Source: Cymodocea nodosa (Eukaryota; Streptophyta; Magnoliopsida; Alismatales; Cymodoceaceae). Taken from it: DNA of 64,000 nucleotides. The position numbers and the translations under genes are program-made. The notes beneath the pieces are model-generated. The model ran no database searches. It worked only from the letters and a program-made list of their open reading frames with translations, and was not told where the DNA came from. Shown here in pieces: positions 35,340-45,944 of the stretch; the first letter of the stretch is position 1; the number at the start of each line of letters is the position of its first letter. Location: NCBI GenBank assembly GCA_036874045.1, contig JAZBRI010000010.1:950001-1014000 (forward strand), given 5' to 3'.

Positions 35340-35950
35340 AATTTATTATATTTGAAAAGGAATATTTTAAATATTATAATATATATTAACATTTCATTAA
35401 GTATAGATGTAATATATGAAATAACATGTTTGTAATTAACATAAATAATATTTTTCATTACAATTCAAATTTTTTCAAAAATAGATAATATATTATATGA
35501 AAATGTTATATTACATACTACATATTATCTTTTTACCATTCTATTTTATTATCTTTGTATTATTTATTTTTATAATGTTACTATTATTATACTTTAATGT
35601 ATTATAATCTATTACCATTTTTAAAAATTATTTTTTATTTTAATCTATTATAATTATAATATGTTATTGTTTATTTATTATTATAATCATATTTCTTGAT
35701 ATTATGTTAACATTATTATTTATTTTAATATATTATAACTATAATATGTTATTTATTATTATTATGTTGATAATTATATATTATATTATAAATCAGTTTT
35801 GTTTTCCATTATTTTTGAAGGAATAAAATAAGAAATGATAGAAAATATTTTTTTTTAACAAAAAAGAAAATAACAAAAAATCATCTTTCCTTACCTCTAT
35901 TGACACAAATATGTGATTTGAATAGACACAAATATGTGATTTGAGAATCA
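35340..35950 (+). repeat. Dispersed AT-rich repeat, copy 2
   Basis: Second copy of the repeat at 5030-5720, same orientation, sharing ordered blocks from TATTTGAAAAG to GACACAAATATGTG. At its end GACACAAATATGTGATTTGA is itself tandemly doubled (about 35901-35941). Non-coding. Confidence 0.6.
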
Positions 35951-36219
35951 CCTCTTGTCATGGATTTGTGTTTTCTTATGAATTTGTTAGTAGGCTCATT
36001 ACCCTTGTGTATATATACATATAATGTGAAAGTAAAAAGAATTAACATAACGTAACAGATGGATAAAATTGTAACATTATTTTGATATTCTCATGATAGA
36101 TTAACAGTTAAATAATATATCACTTTTTCCTTAATAATGACAGCATTCTTATTTTTGTTACTATAAATTCTATATGGTGACAAATACAAAAGTGTTTATC
36201 ATTGTATACCAAATTTGGT

Positions 36220-36600
36220 ATAATATGTATGACATGAATTATATGTGAATGAACTATATGTAAGACATGAACAATGAACGAACTATATGATATGAGTTAT
36301 ATGTAAGTGAATTATATGTAAACATATGATTAATGAATGAATTATATGGCATGAATAATATGTGAATAAACTATATGTAACATGTAATTATGTGAAGGAG
36401 AATGAACTATATGTAAACATGTAATTATGTGAATGAGAATAAACTGTATTACATGAATTATATGTGAATGAACTATATGTAACAAGTAATTATGTGAATG
36501 TGGATGAACTATGTGTACACATATGATGAATGAATGAACTATGAATGTGGATGGAAGCATGTAAATGAACTATATGATTATATGAATGAAGATGGTATGA
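36220..36600 (+). repeat. Degenerate minisatellite TGAATGAACTATATGTAA
   Basis: Around ten variants of (TGTG)AATGAACTATATGTAACATG, many followed by TAATTATGTGAATGAGAA, at irregular spacing of about 25-60 bp. It gives a repetitive His/Ile frame on the minus strand that is not a gene. Confidence 0.85.
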
Positions 36601-37830
36601 AAAATCATGGTCATGATTTTCATTGCATTAAGAGAAAATTTGGAATAGAACAACCATAACAATAGAAGAGGATGCGCACAACATATAAATTTCCCAATGC
36701 TCACTAGAAATTGCTAGGAAAATTGCCTAAAAGCACTAGGGAAATCACTACAAAAAGAATATACACAATCAACAACTTTATTAAATGAAAAATAAAGCTA
36801 TAATGGAAGGGTCATTCAACCCTTCCATTGGTGATGCTAAGTTGAGCTATGGAAGCTCAACCTAACCATGACCAATTAAAGTTTAAGATAATAGGTCTGA
36901 TTAGGGTGGCCAATTCAAGTTTGGTAGGTTTGATCTAATGGTGAAAGGTGGAAACTAGAGAAGATTATACTTTAATGTATTTTAATCTATTAGTCGAATC
37001 AAGGAGGAAGATTGTTAAAAAACCTAAAATAAAGAAGTGCTAATATGGGTATTGGATTGCCCAAACTCAATTGTGCCAATTTGGGTGCCATCTAGATGCC
37101 TAATGTAGACCAAAGAAAATGAGACCAAAAAATGTACAAGTGGACAAAATGGAAAACAAGTGGTTAATTGGAGAATTTAAAGCAAAAATCCAGCAATAAT
37201 TAGGGATTTTGAATTCAAAACTAAAGAAAAAATGAGACTCATTAAAGTGTAATTATAGCCTCTAATTAATAAGAAAGACTTAATTTAAGGGAGAATCACA
37301 ATCATTGGAAAATGAAGAACTTGTTAGAGCTTCTTAGAAATGGGCTTGAAGGAGTGCCTAGAAGCTTGGAAACATGACAAATGAACTTGTGAAGACATTT
37401 TGGAGCACTTCAAGGTGTTTACATAGGATTTGATGGAGGTGTAGGGTGTTGGTGGTTAGAGGTCATCACCAAAGTTAAGGAAGACAACTAGCGAAGTAGC
37501 ATGAAATGATGATTTGAAGGTGCAATGATGAAGTTCAAAGGTTAGTTGTTTGAAGTATTATAAGACAATGTGATTTTAGAGCTTAGAGATACACTAGAGG
37601 GTTTCAGAGTTTAGAGGTGGTCATTGATGCCAAGGAAGATGGCCTTTGGAGTAGTGTAAGAGAGGTTTTAGTAGTGTGAAATGAAAGATCAAAGTTTGCC
37701 ATTCACAAGGTGTTTAGGCAGGTGACTTTTGTGATTTTTTAGTGATTCTTCAAGTTGAGTATGCCCACTCTTTAAGTATTTCTACTTGAACCTTTATTTA
37801 ATCACTAAAATTTTGGTATTGTTTTGAGTC
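36601..37830. other. Spacer, nothing recognisable
   Basis: Moderately AT-rich. GA-rich G-containing sequence at 37300-37720 has no open frame of note. Possibly retroelement-derived. Confidence 0.35.
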
Positions 37831-37834
37831 AACA

Positions 37835-38110
37835 CACAACCTATTACAACCAAATGTTTTGAGGTAGAAATAATCCAAACTAATTCTACAATAGACGTTT
37901 AAGGTGAAATACCTCAACCAACACAAAACATGGTGTTTAAGGTTGAACACCACAACCAACCTTACAAGTGTTTTAAGGTAAAAACACTCAAAACCAATCT
38001 ATAATTAGGTGTTTAATGTGGAGCATCTCAACCAACACAAAACTTGGTATTTAAGGTCAACCGACCTTTCTAAATCCAAGGAAAACTAAGTATTTTAAGA
38101 TGGAAGCACT
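37835..38110 (+). repeat. Imperfect tandem repeat with GTGTTTAAGGT...ACCTCAACCAA unit
   Basis: About five diverged units of roughly 55 bp share GTGTTT(T)AAGGT, then a short inverted partner AACACC / ATACCTC / AACACTC, then AACCAACAC. Each unit is a small hairpin-like inverted pair. It ends just before the dispersed box at 38160. Confidence 0.65.
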
Positions 38111-38159
38111 CAAATCAACCAATATTACATTGATATAATTTGCAAAAAATAAAACACAA

Positions 38160-38255
38160 AAAAAACTTAGAACCCAAATTTAGATTGCTCTTGCTCCTAG
38201 GAGAAGGATTAGACTTTTAAGCACTTGAGAAGGTGCTTTTTCTTGATGATGTTGA
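38160..38255 (+). repeat. Dispersed ~95-bp box, copy 2
   Basis: Homologous to 20620-20720 (GATTGCTCTTGCTCCTAGGA, AAGCACTTGAGAA, CTTTTTCTTGATGA). Located directly after the hairpin-unit repeat, supporting an LTR origin. Confidence 0.75.
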
Positions 38256-38619
38256 GGTATGCTCCCTCAATTTTGATGAGGAACAAAAATTAATGGATGG
38301 TACTCTAACACCTCACTCTCGAAGCTTCCTCCTCCTTTCCAATACACTCCCAAAGCTTCCTTCATCACTCGCATCTCACTCCCACATGCCATATGTCTAC
38401 GAGAGTCATTGCTCAAGAGGCTGGTGAAGGTGGAGAGAGAATCTTGGGGTTTTTTTTTGAGAGAATCTTAGCCATCCAATTCAACCTAAATGGTAACGAC
38501 ACTTATAGCAATTTGCTATAAGTGTTTACAATACTACTTTATTCATATATATATATATATAAAGAGATTGGATACCATAAATGAGTATTGGATAGAGAAG
38601 TAGAGATAATTACATATAT

Positions 38620-38720
38620 AATATCTGTAAATATTTTTCAAAAGAAATGTCATAATGATGAGTTGAGTGAAAATACATACAAGACAACTTATGCCATATT
38701 GAAAATGATTGAAGTCAATT
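38620..38720 (+). repeat. Short segment shared with 15095-15175
   Basis: TTTCAAAAGAA, CATAATGATGA.TT, AGTGAAAATACATA and ACTT.TGCCATATTGAAAATG here match, in order, the stretch that follows the integrase fragment at 15.1 kb. It probably marks the same element family. Confidence 0.6.
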
Positions 38721-38940
38721 GGCCATTGGTTTTAATGCACAATTTTGGAAGGGTAGAGACAAAATTGTTTTACGGATGTGCAATTATATGACTTTGGGAA
38801 TGAGTTGGCATTGACTTGAACAACCAATAGAGCATTTCGCTTCAAGCACAGACAATCACTATTTAGAATATCTTTGAGGACAAAAAGATGACACAAATGA
38901 TTGCTGCAACGAATCTCAGCTAGAAAGAAATGAGGAAGAT

Positions 38941-39123
38941 ATGACAATTGAAGATCAGATTGCACAACTATATGATACATTCACTGAGATTTCTGATTAT
39001 CTAAATCGAAGAGTAGATTGCATTGAGACCAAGCTTGATGTTCTTGAAGAAATAGCGATTAAGGAAAGAAATGTGCGTAGGGCTTTACTTGAGGCTATCA
39101 GGAGATTTGCATCAATGTGTTAA
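38941..39123 (+). other. Short open frame (60 aa) of unknown origin
   Basis: Starts at an ATG. It is strongly helical and charged (DQIAQLYDTFTEISDYLNRR, then VDCIETKLDVLEEIAI, then RRALLEAIRRF), with heptad-like Ile/Leu spacing that suggests a coiled coil. It lies in repeat-derived sequence and may be a fragment of a retroelement gag or a decayed gene. No family is recognised and there is no splice context. Confidence 0.2.
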
Positions 39124-39269
39124 ACTTGTTGTGTTTATCAGATTCTATTCAAACTTCTTACACTCGTTGAAACATTATCAATTGTAACGTTGAAAACTAT
39201 AAAGCCAGCTGATTAGTACTTTTGACCAAGAGACCAATGTTGATGAAGATCAGAAAGCTAGGTAGAAAA

Positions 39270-39560
39270 ACATATCAGATGTCTAGTGCAAACGTCCAGA
39301 CGTCTGGGGTAAAAGTCTACAAGTCCCGCACAAAAGGCCAGCTGAGCGGTGTAAAGGCGTACCAGATGTTCAACAGAAAGGTCTAGAAATCCTAAGCAAA
39401 AGGTCCAGAGGACTAGGAAAATTAGTACGCTCACATGCTTATGCAAGAGTTTGGAAGTCCAAAGGAGACTGTTTAGATGTTCAAAGAGAAGGTCTGGATG
39501 CCAGGTGAAAGTGTTCCAAACATCCAAAGAAAGAGATTTGGAAATTGAGTGAATTTCCAA
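39270..39560 (+). repeat. LTR-like block with CCAGACGTCTGG palindrome array
   Basis: Contains the palindrome CCAGACGTCTGG at about 39296 and many half-sites (GTCCAGA, AGATGTTCA, GGTCTAGA, GTCCAAAG, GGTCTGGATG) at 20-40 bp spacing. Same architecture as the other LTR palindrome arrays in this window but a third core sequence. No LTR termini determined. Confidence 0.45.
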
Positions 39561-39823
39561 CCAAACATCTCGAAATATTTGATTACACTTGTGATTTTGT
39601 CTCGTTATTTTTATTATATCAATGAGAGGAATTATGTAACGTTGAGCTTTGCTTGTTTAGTCTTAATTATTGATTAATTTTGTTGATTTTATTTTGACTA
39701 AGTAAGAAAACATATAAAAGGTTTGCTAATTATGTTAACCCTAGTTAACACATTCGTATCAGAAGCCACCACACTTTATGATACTTACATGCAACGTACG
39801 CAGGGATAACCTAATGAGAGTGT

Positions 39824-39855
39824 GTGATGATATATATATATATATATATATATAT
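39824..39855. repeat. (TA)n microsatellite
   Basis: About 30 bp of alternating TA within AT-rich spacer. Confidence 0.95.
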
Positions 39856-39859
39856 TTTA

Positions 39860-41865
39860 GAAGAAGAAGAAAAATGCAATGAAAACTTGACAAGAGGGTG
39901 GAGGTTGGTGAAAAATCACATAAAAGTAGAGGTGTCAAGCACAACATAGCTTGTAGGCTTGCCAAACGTTTGGTTTAATGAGCGTTGCATATGTATATTT
40001 GAATGTAAATTAAACGTGAAAATATTTAATGTAATATTTATTTCATTACATCTTATAATATAATTTTAATTTCATTTCATAAGTAAAATAATTTATTTTA
40101 ATTTTATGAGGTTGTGTTTGAATGTTTCTTTCTTTTTAATATGTGTAATGTGTTTAAATTAAATAACATACAATCAGAATTTAGAAATATTAGTTAATGT
40201 ATATGTATTTAGCTTCTTTCTTTTATATTTTCTGTTGCTTGAATTGTTGTGGCATTTCTTCTTGCACTTAAATCATGGGTTTTACCATCTTATACTTGGT
40301 CGTTGGTATGGAGCACATGAGTCACCTAGACTCCGTTGGAGGACGATGGTAGGGGATGAAATATGAAAGTTGACTTAGATCCCTACATAGGATGGTGGTG
40401 ACCATGGCGAAGAGGGTTAATTCAAGCCTCATCGTAGGATGAAGATCATGTGATACCAAAGTTTGACTCAACCCTAGACATGAGGAACTAACGTGACTAT
40501 GATCATGAACTTTGAGGTATTGTGCTGGGCAAGCTTGAAGTAGTAGGCTTATGATTTTGCATGTATGGTCGATGGTTATTGATTGTTGCTAGTTCCTTTC
40601 ATTTTTCCTTTATGTCATGTTTGTGTAGCTACACTATGTTGTACTTCTTGCTATCACTTCCATTCTAGAACTTATACTTACTGAGTGTAGCTCCCATTGT
40701 TGTTTTTTTTTCTTACCTTAGATTCCAAGGCAAGTTGGAGTCATTAAGTGTGGCTAGATAAGTTGAGTAGTTGATAGAGGTTGAGCGAGTTCAGACAAGA
40801 TTGACTAAGGTCGAGTGCGCTTGTGTGAGCTTTTCTTTCCAAGGTTGAGTGAGGTCAATAGAGGTCAGGTAAAGTCAGTAGAGGTTAGGTTAGTTCAAGT
40901 AATTGATAGTCTAACGAGGTTAAGGGTGAGGTCGAGATAGGCTTTGGGTAAGGGTTGAGTAGAAAAAGTTGTATTTTTCCTAGATTTCAGAGGAGGGTCT
41001 TTCGAAATCTTAGAAAATTTTTCTTTTTATATTTAAGAAAGTTTTTTTAATTCTCTAAGTTTTCAGATCTATACAAATAGATATATTTTTTTCCTAATTT
41101 TTATTTATTTCTTTTCCAAAAAATCTTGACATGCACAAACCCCTCCTTAATTACTTTTGGTCCATAGGTGTTGGTATGTGTCCTTTGGTGTACATGCATT
41201 TATTCATGTCTATTTACTTTGGCTATGTGGGTTGTTACTGTGCTAAAATGTTGTTGCTGTGGCGGTAGTTTTAATTTAAATGTTATTGTTAAACCTATGA
41301 TAGGTATAGGTATCTTAGCCTTGCAAAAATTGAAGGAAAGGTTTTTCACATTCTTTTAAATTATTTATCTATTTATTTACAAACAATGAATTAGAGTAAG
41401 TAATTCAAGTATATAAGAGAAATATATTAGATACCTCAGATGCATTGAAATTACTCGATTTCTTAATTATCCCTAATTGGATACAAGTTACACTTAATGA
41501 GGTGGCTTATACTAAATTGGAACCAAGGGTAATGCAAAACTTATATGAGAAAAGTGAATTGATTTGATTCATATAAGTCAAAAATAGAAGAGATGAGAGG
41601 ATTAAGGTCTCGAAGACTAAAGAAGAAGAGAGCATGAGTAATAATTTCCTTCCAAAGTAAGTTTCATGCATAAAATAAAAATTCAAGGTAGATAGTTCTA
41701 AATGAGATATGTCTAAGTGCAACATGAAAGGGAATACAAAAGACATGATGTAAAAAAATAAAATTGATAGAAAACTCATGTAAAAGATTATGGAAAATGG
41801 ATTCAATCAAAACCAAAGGAACATTGTCAAAGCAATGTCCAAAACCATCGAGCATCAAAATAAGT
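39860..41865. other. Spacer with GAGGT(T/C)GAG-rich stretch
   Basis: No gene recognised. From about 40740 to 40960 there are repeated GAGGTTGAG / GAGGTCGAG / GAGGTCAGT words at irregular spacing (a degenerate simple repeat). At 41130-41146 the string GCACAAACCCCTCC followed by TTA looks like a right end of a Harbinger-type element, but no matching left end was found nearby. Confidence 0.4.
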
Positions 41866-41869
41866 TCTT

Positions 41870-42500
41870 GGGCTCATTTGTGTCGCATCAAAAAATATAG
41901 AAATTGAGAAAGTAAAAAAAGAAAGAAAGAATCAAAATGTTAGAAAATAGAGGAAATAGAAAGCTATGAAAGTGAAATTATGATATAATAAATAATAAAT
42001 ATGATATAGATATCAACATAATTATGATAAATTAAAATATAATAATTGTAATTACTATAATAAACGAATAATAGCATATATAATTATAATGTATATAAAT
42101 AATGATAAATATAATATATAATTATATTTATATTTATAATATATATAATTATAATTATTAATTATATATATTGATATATATTATATTACTATTTATATTA
42201 ATTTATACAAATTATAAATATTTATATATATCCTATAATATTATTTTATACGAATTTTAAATATTTATATGATATAATATTTAAATACTATAATGATATT
42301 TATTATATATTAACATATATGAATGAATCTTTAATGTTTCTCAACTTTTAAACTTTTGATAATTTGAAAGTTGAAAATAGTTTTCCTTTTATACTTTGAA
42401 AAGTTAGAAATTTATTGTCTAACCCTTTCAGAAGATACAAATATTAGAAAAGCTTTTCAAAATTTTAGATTCCTAACTTTTCTAATAACACAAACCCCTC
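41870..42500. mobile_element. Possible Harbinger-type MITE
   Basis: The left edge GGGCTCATTTGTGTCGC and the right edge AACACAAACCCCTCC are imperfect inverted copies of each other and resemble the TIR of the elements at 21415 and 45948. The interior is almost pure A/T with no frame. The 3-bp target duplication is not clear, so the ends are uncertain. Confidence 0.4.
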
Positions 42501-42507
42501 CAACCCT

Positions 42508-42531
42508 CCCCCCCCCCCCCCCCCCCCCCCC
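42508..42531 (+). repeat. Poly-C tract of 24
   Basis: A run of 24 C, followed by AATAAATGAACAA, next to the C-rich right edge of the MITE candidate. Length may be inexact in the assembly. Confidence 0.95.
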
Positions 42532-43697
42532 AATAAATGAACAATCGACAAATGGATAACAAGGGTCATATGATAATAAATGAACATGCTATTAATAAAG
42601 AAATCACATGGAGAGAAAAGTAACTTGATTCGTAAGGTGAAGTTTAGGGTGTTAAACGTCAGTTTAATGAATGAACAGTACTATTTCTTTTACTTACTGC
42701 CTGTACGCGTGGGAGTTTTATCTTCTGTTTGAGTTTGAATCATGAACTCTTGGAGGAGAAGCACTTCTTATATTTATTATATATCATATTCTATCCTGCA
42801 AGGAGAGCTACATCTTGGGGGAGCTCTCCCTTTCCCATAACGATAAAAAGAGAGAGAAATGTTTGTGAAGATCATGTTTACAATGAGAAAAAGTGAATGT
42901 GATATGAGTGATTCTGATATGGTCATTCTTTTGCCAATGGTGGTGAGGTTTTTAATTTTTGTAACTCTTGCCAAATTGGCAAATATATAGAGAACTTGCT
43001 TCTACCACTAGTAGAACTAGGACTATATATAAATCTTTTTTTTTTACCAGCAAAACTAGGGCTATGTATAAATTTAACTTAATTCACATTAATATTTGGG
43101 GAAGTTTGGACACTATTTCCATTTTTGGCTGTTATTATTTTCTAACCCTTTCTAATGATTTCTCTAGATTTATTTAATTATACTTTTAATAAGCATAAAT
43201 TTGAAGTTCTTAATTCCTTGGAAATTTTTTTTTTCCTTATGTTAAAAATCCATTTAATGCTAACATTAAATAAATTAGAATTGATAATACATAGGCTAAA
43301 ATTCTTTGCCAAGAAACTCAAGTTTACCTTGCTAGGCAAGGGTCTTACACTCACAATTTTTTAGAACTTATATTTTCAGTTTTTTAACAATTTTTTTATT
43401 TAAATTACACTTAAGTCCATACTCTTTTAAAATAATTTTTAATTGTCTTATTTAAAGAAGATTGTTTTCTAAAAAAATTGTAGAGACGTCGTTGCTTTTT
43501 ATTTTAAAAGATTTATTCCTTTAAAATTTGTTCAAAAGTTTTTTAAATTATTTTTTAGTTTTTATCTTTAATTTTTTTAACAAAATGTTACTAAAGTTTC
43601 TAAAATTACATTTAACTCCATTGATGATCTAAGATGCTTCAAAAGGATATCTCTATCTCATTCTCATTTCTTCTAGACATGCATATTAGGTGAAGCT
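42532..43697. other. Spacer, copia debris likely
   Basis: At about 42940-43200 the plus strand reads short broken segments (VNFCNSCQIGKY, YKFNLIHINIWGSL, YYFLTLSNDFSRF) resembling the copia pre-integrase CxxC and the 'ND(F/Y)SR' integrase start, with frameshifts. The rest is T-rich with no motif. Confidence 0.5.
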
Positions 43698-45532
43698 GAA
43701 TCTGTTAGGATCAGTAGACTCACCAAAAGGGGGGGTGAATGGTGAATGTGTGTAATTTTTTATATTCTTTTGATTGTTGAATTGAATGATTCAACAGAAA
43801 TGAAATGAGATGAAACTAAACAAATGCAAAGCAGTAAAGAAAGTTAACACAACAAATTTTAGGTGGTTCACTAACTTGGTTAGTCCACCCCCAAGATTCA
43901 CTTGGACTTCACTAAGTGTTTCAACACTTACACACTTACTTTCAGGTCAAAGCAAGAACCAACTACATAGAAGTTTTCAGGTATAAACTTTAGTAAACCA
44001 ACCTCTACAGTTTTCAGGTCGAAACTCAAACCAACAACTAAATGTAGCTTTTAGGTTGAAGCCACGAACCAACAACTTAAATCTTTCAATCAGAGTTTTG
44101 GCGCATAGAGTTTTTTCTACAGTAGATCTTTTGAGAATGCTTCACTATTTGCAGACTTGAGTGTAATTGAAATTGGAGTGTAGCTCACTGTATATGGTAT
44201 ATACGTTCTCGTTGTCATTTTCCTCCCTTAGACTCCTCATATTTATTCCAAAGGTATAAGGATCATAATTTTCTTTCAACGGATGTATTCTGCTGTACTT
44301 GGTAAATAATCAGACCTAAATATGGTAAGTTACCATTCTGTTTGATGTTCAGTAAGTAACCTTTCGAAAATCTCAAGCTTTTGGATGGTTATAAAAATAA
44401 CTTACCGATTCATCACTCATATTCTGTTATCTAACTCACATGGGGATTTTAAGTTGCTCACGTGTAATGTCAAGTGTTTGGAGTCTTGTATTTAACTTAC
44501 CGAAAAGAGCTCCTAACTTTCGGATAGTTAATTACTGTAACTCTCTGAACTTTCATTTAAGTCTCCGACAGTTGTCCCTTCAAATCTGCACGTGCATAAA
44601 ATCATAACTTAAGTTTCGGATAGTTAATAATTTAACTCACTGAAACCTTCCCATTTTTCAGATAGTTATCTTTCTAACTCTCCAAAAAACCCATTTGAAC
44701 ATCTGTTTGGAATTCTACACGTGGGAAATTTACTGACTTAAGTTTCAGATGGTTAAACCGTAACTCACCGAAACTCTCTTGAGATTTCGGATAGTCATCT
44801 TTCTAACTCTTCGAAAACTTAAATGATCTTCTTTCTAGAATTTTGCATGTGGCAATTTCAATAACTTAAGTTTCGGATAGTTAAACTATAACTTACCGAA
44901 ACTCTCTTTGAAAATTCGGATAGTTATCTAACTCTTCGATTTTCCCTTTTAAGCTTTCAACTGCTGGCTTCTCCATTCTGCACGTGCGTAATAAAATGAC
45001 TTAAGTTTTGGAAAGTTATACCTGTAACTCTCCGAAAACCTCGAATAGTTATCTAACTCTCCGAAAGAAAACTCGAATAGTTATCTAACTCTCCGAAAAA
45101 GTCCTTTAAGATTCTGTTTTGTATTTTTACACGTGGTTAATTGAATGACTTAAGTTTCGGATAGTTAGCCTTTCTAACTTTTCGATTTTCCTTTTTCTTT
45201 TGGATAGTTAACTCCATAACTCTCCGATCATTCAACCAACTTAACTGTTTGATTAAATAACTCTCTGAAGACTTTGTAAAATCGGATAGTTATCCTTTTA
45301 ACTGTCTGATGGACTTGCTGCTGTTTTACTCTTCGGATACTTGGACCTGTAACTGTCTGATTTTCTTGTAACTTTAAGGCAGTATCATTTGGAGCCTTCT
45401 CCATCTGTTCGTCTACTTGGAATTTGTTCTATCTACCTTCTGATCTAATGTTGTACTGACTTAACTGTGAAATACAATATGTTTCCTCACATAGGTTTTG
45501 CATTATCAAAATACTTAGGTTCTAATAGAATC
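43698..45532 (-). mobile_element. Solo LTR, Sirevirus-like, with 5-bp target duplication
   Basis: The LTR is 43703-45527 (1825 bp), reverse-oriented. On the plus strand it begins TGTTAGGATC and ends GGTTCTAATA, and is flanked by GAATC on both sides (43698-43702, 45528-45532). No internal domain adjoins either side, so it arose by LTR-LTR recombination. It shares with the 26063-27573 LTR the CACCCCCC box, GGTGGTTCAC box, CACGTG-centred ~130-bp units and TTTTGATAATGCAAAA terminal box (all inverted here). One terminal TG has decayed to TA. Confidence 0.92.
44400..45260 (-). repeat. ~130-bp tandem units with CACGTG and CGGATAGTTA palindromes
   Basis: CACGTG or a one-base variant occurs at about 44460, 44589, 44718, 44850, 44982 and 45130, a steady 129-148 bp spacing. 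Each is followed by about 20-25 bp and then (A)ACTTAAGTTTCGGATAG, and later by TAACTCTCCGA/TAACTCACCGAAA partners. CACGTG is the G-box core bound by plant bHLH/bZIP factors. The array is part of the LTR and gives it six such sites. Confidence 0.8.
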
Positions 45533-45944
45533 ATGTTGACCTAACCTGACATAGTTTGCTCATGCCAATCAAAGGCATGGCATGGTATGACATCATACCA
45601 AGCTCTTAACTGGTGAAATTGTGTTATGGTAGCTCGGCATAGTGTGGTGGATCATGCATGGCTCAACATGGCTTACCTGACATGGCTCAAATGGGCATGA
45701 GTAGATAAGAAGTGAGGTAGAGGCACTAAGGCTGAGGCGACTCGATACAAGCAAACAATATTTGAGCAACCAAGAGAGGCATAATGTTGTAGTTGTTGCT
45801 CTAATTGATTGGTTGAGTAGAGTGTCAAAGGTGCAATTGATAAGATGGTGAGCCCTTGCAACTTGTGAGGAAGGTTGAACAAGTAATAGAGGTCTTGAAG
45901 AACAATATGTTAACATGTCAAAATCATTGAAATGGTCAGACACT

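Noticed and set aside
36342-36560. His/Ile-rich repetitive minus-strand protein
   Set aside because: Product of the AACTATATG minisatellite, not a gene.
40740-40960. GAGGTCGAG-rich stretch as a regulatory array
   Set aside because: Spacing and sequence are irregular and look like a degenerate simple repeat; no palindrome or conserved core.
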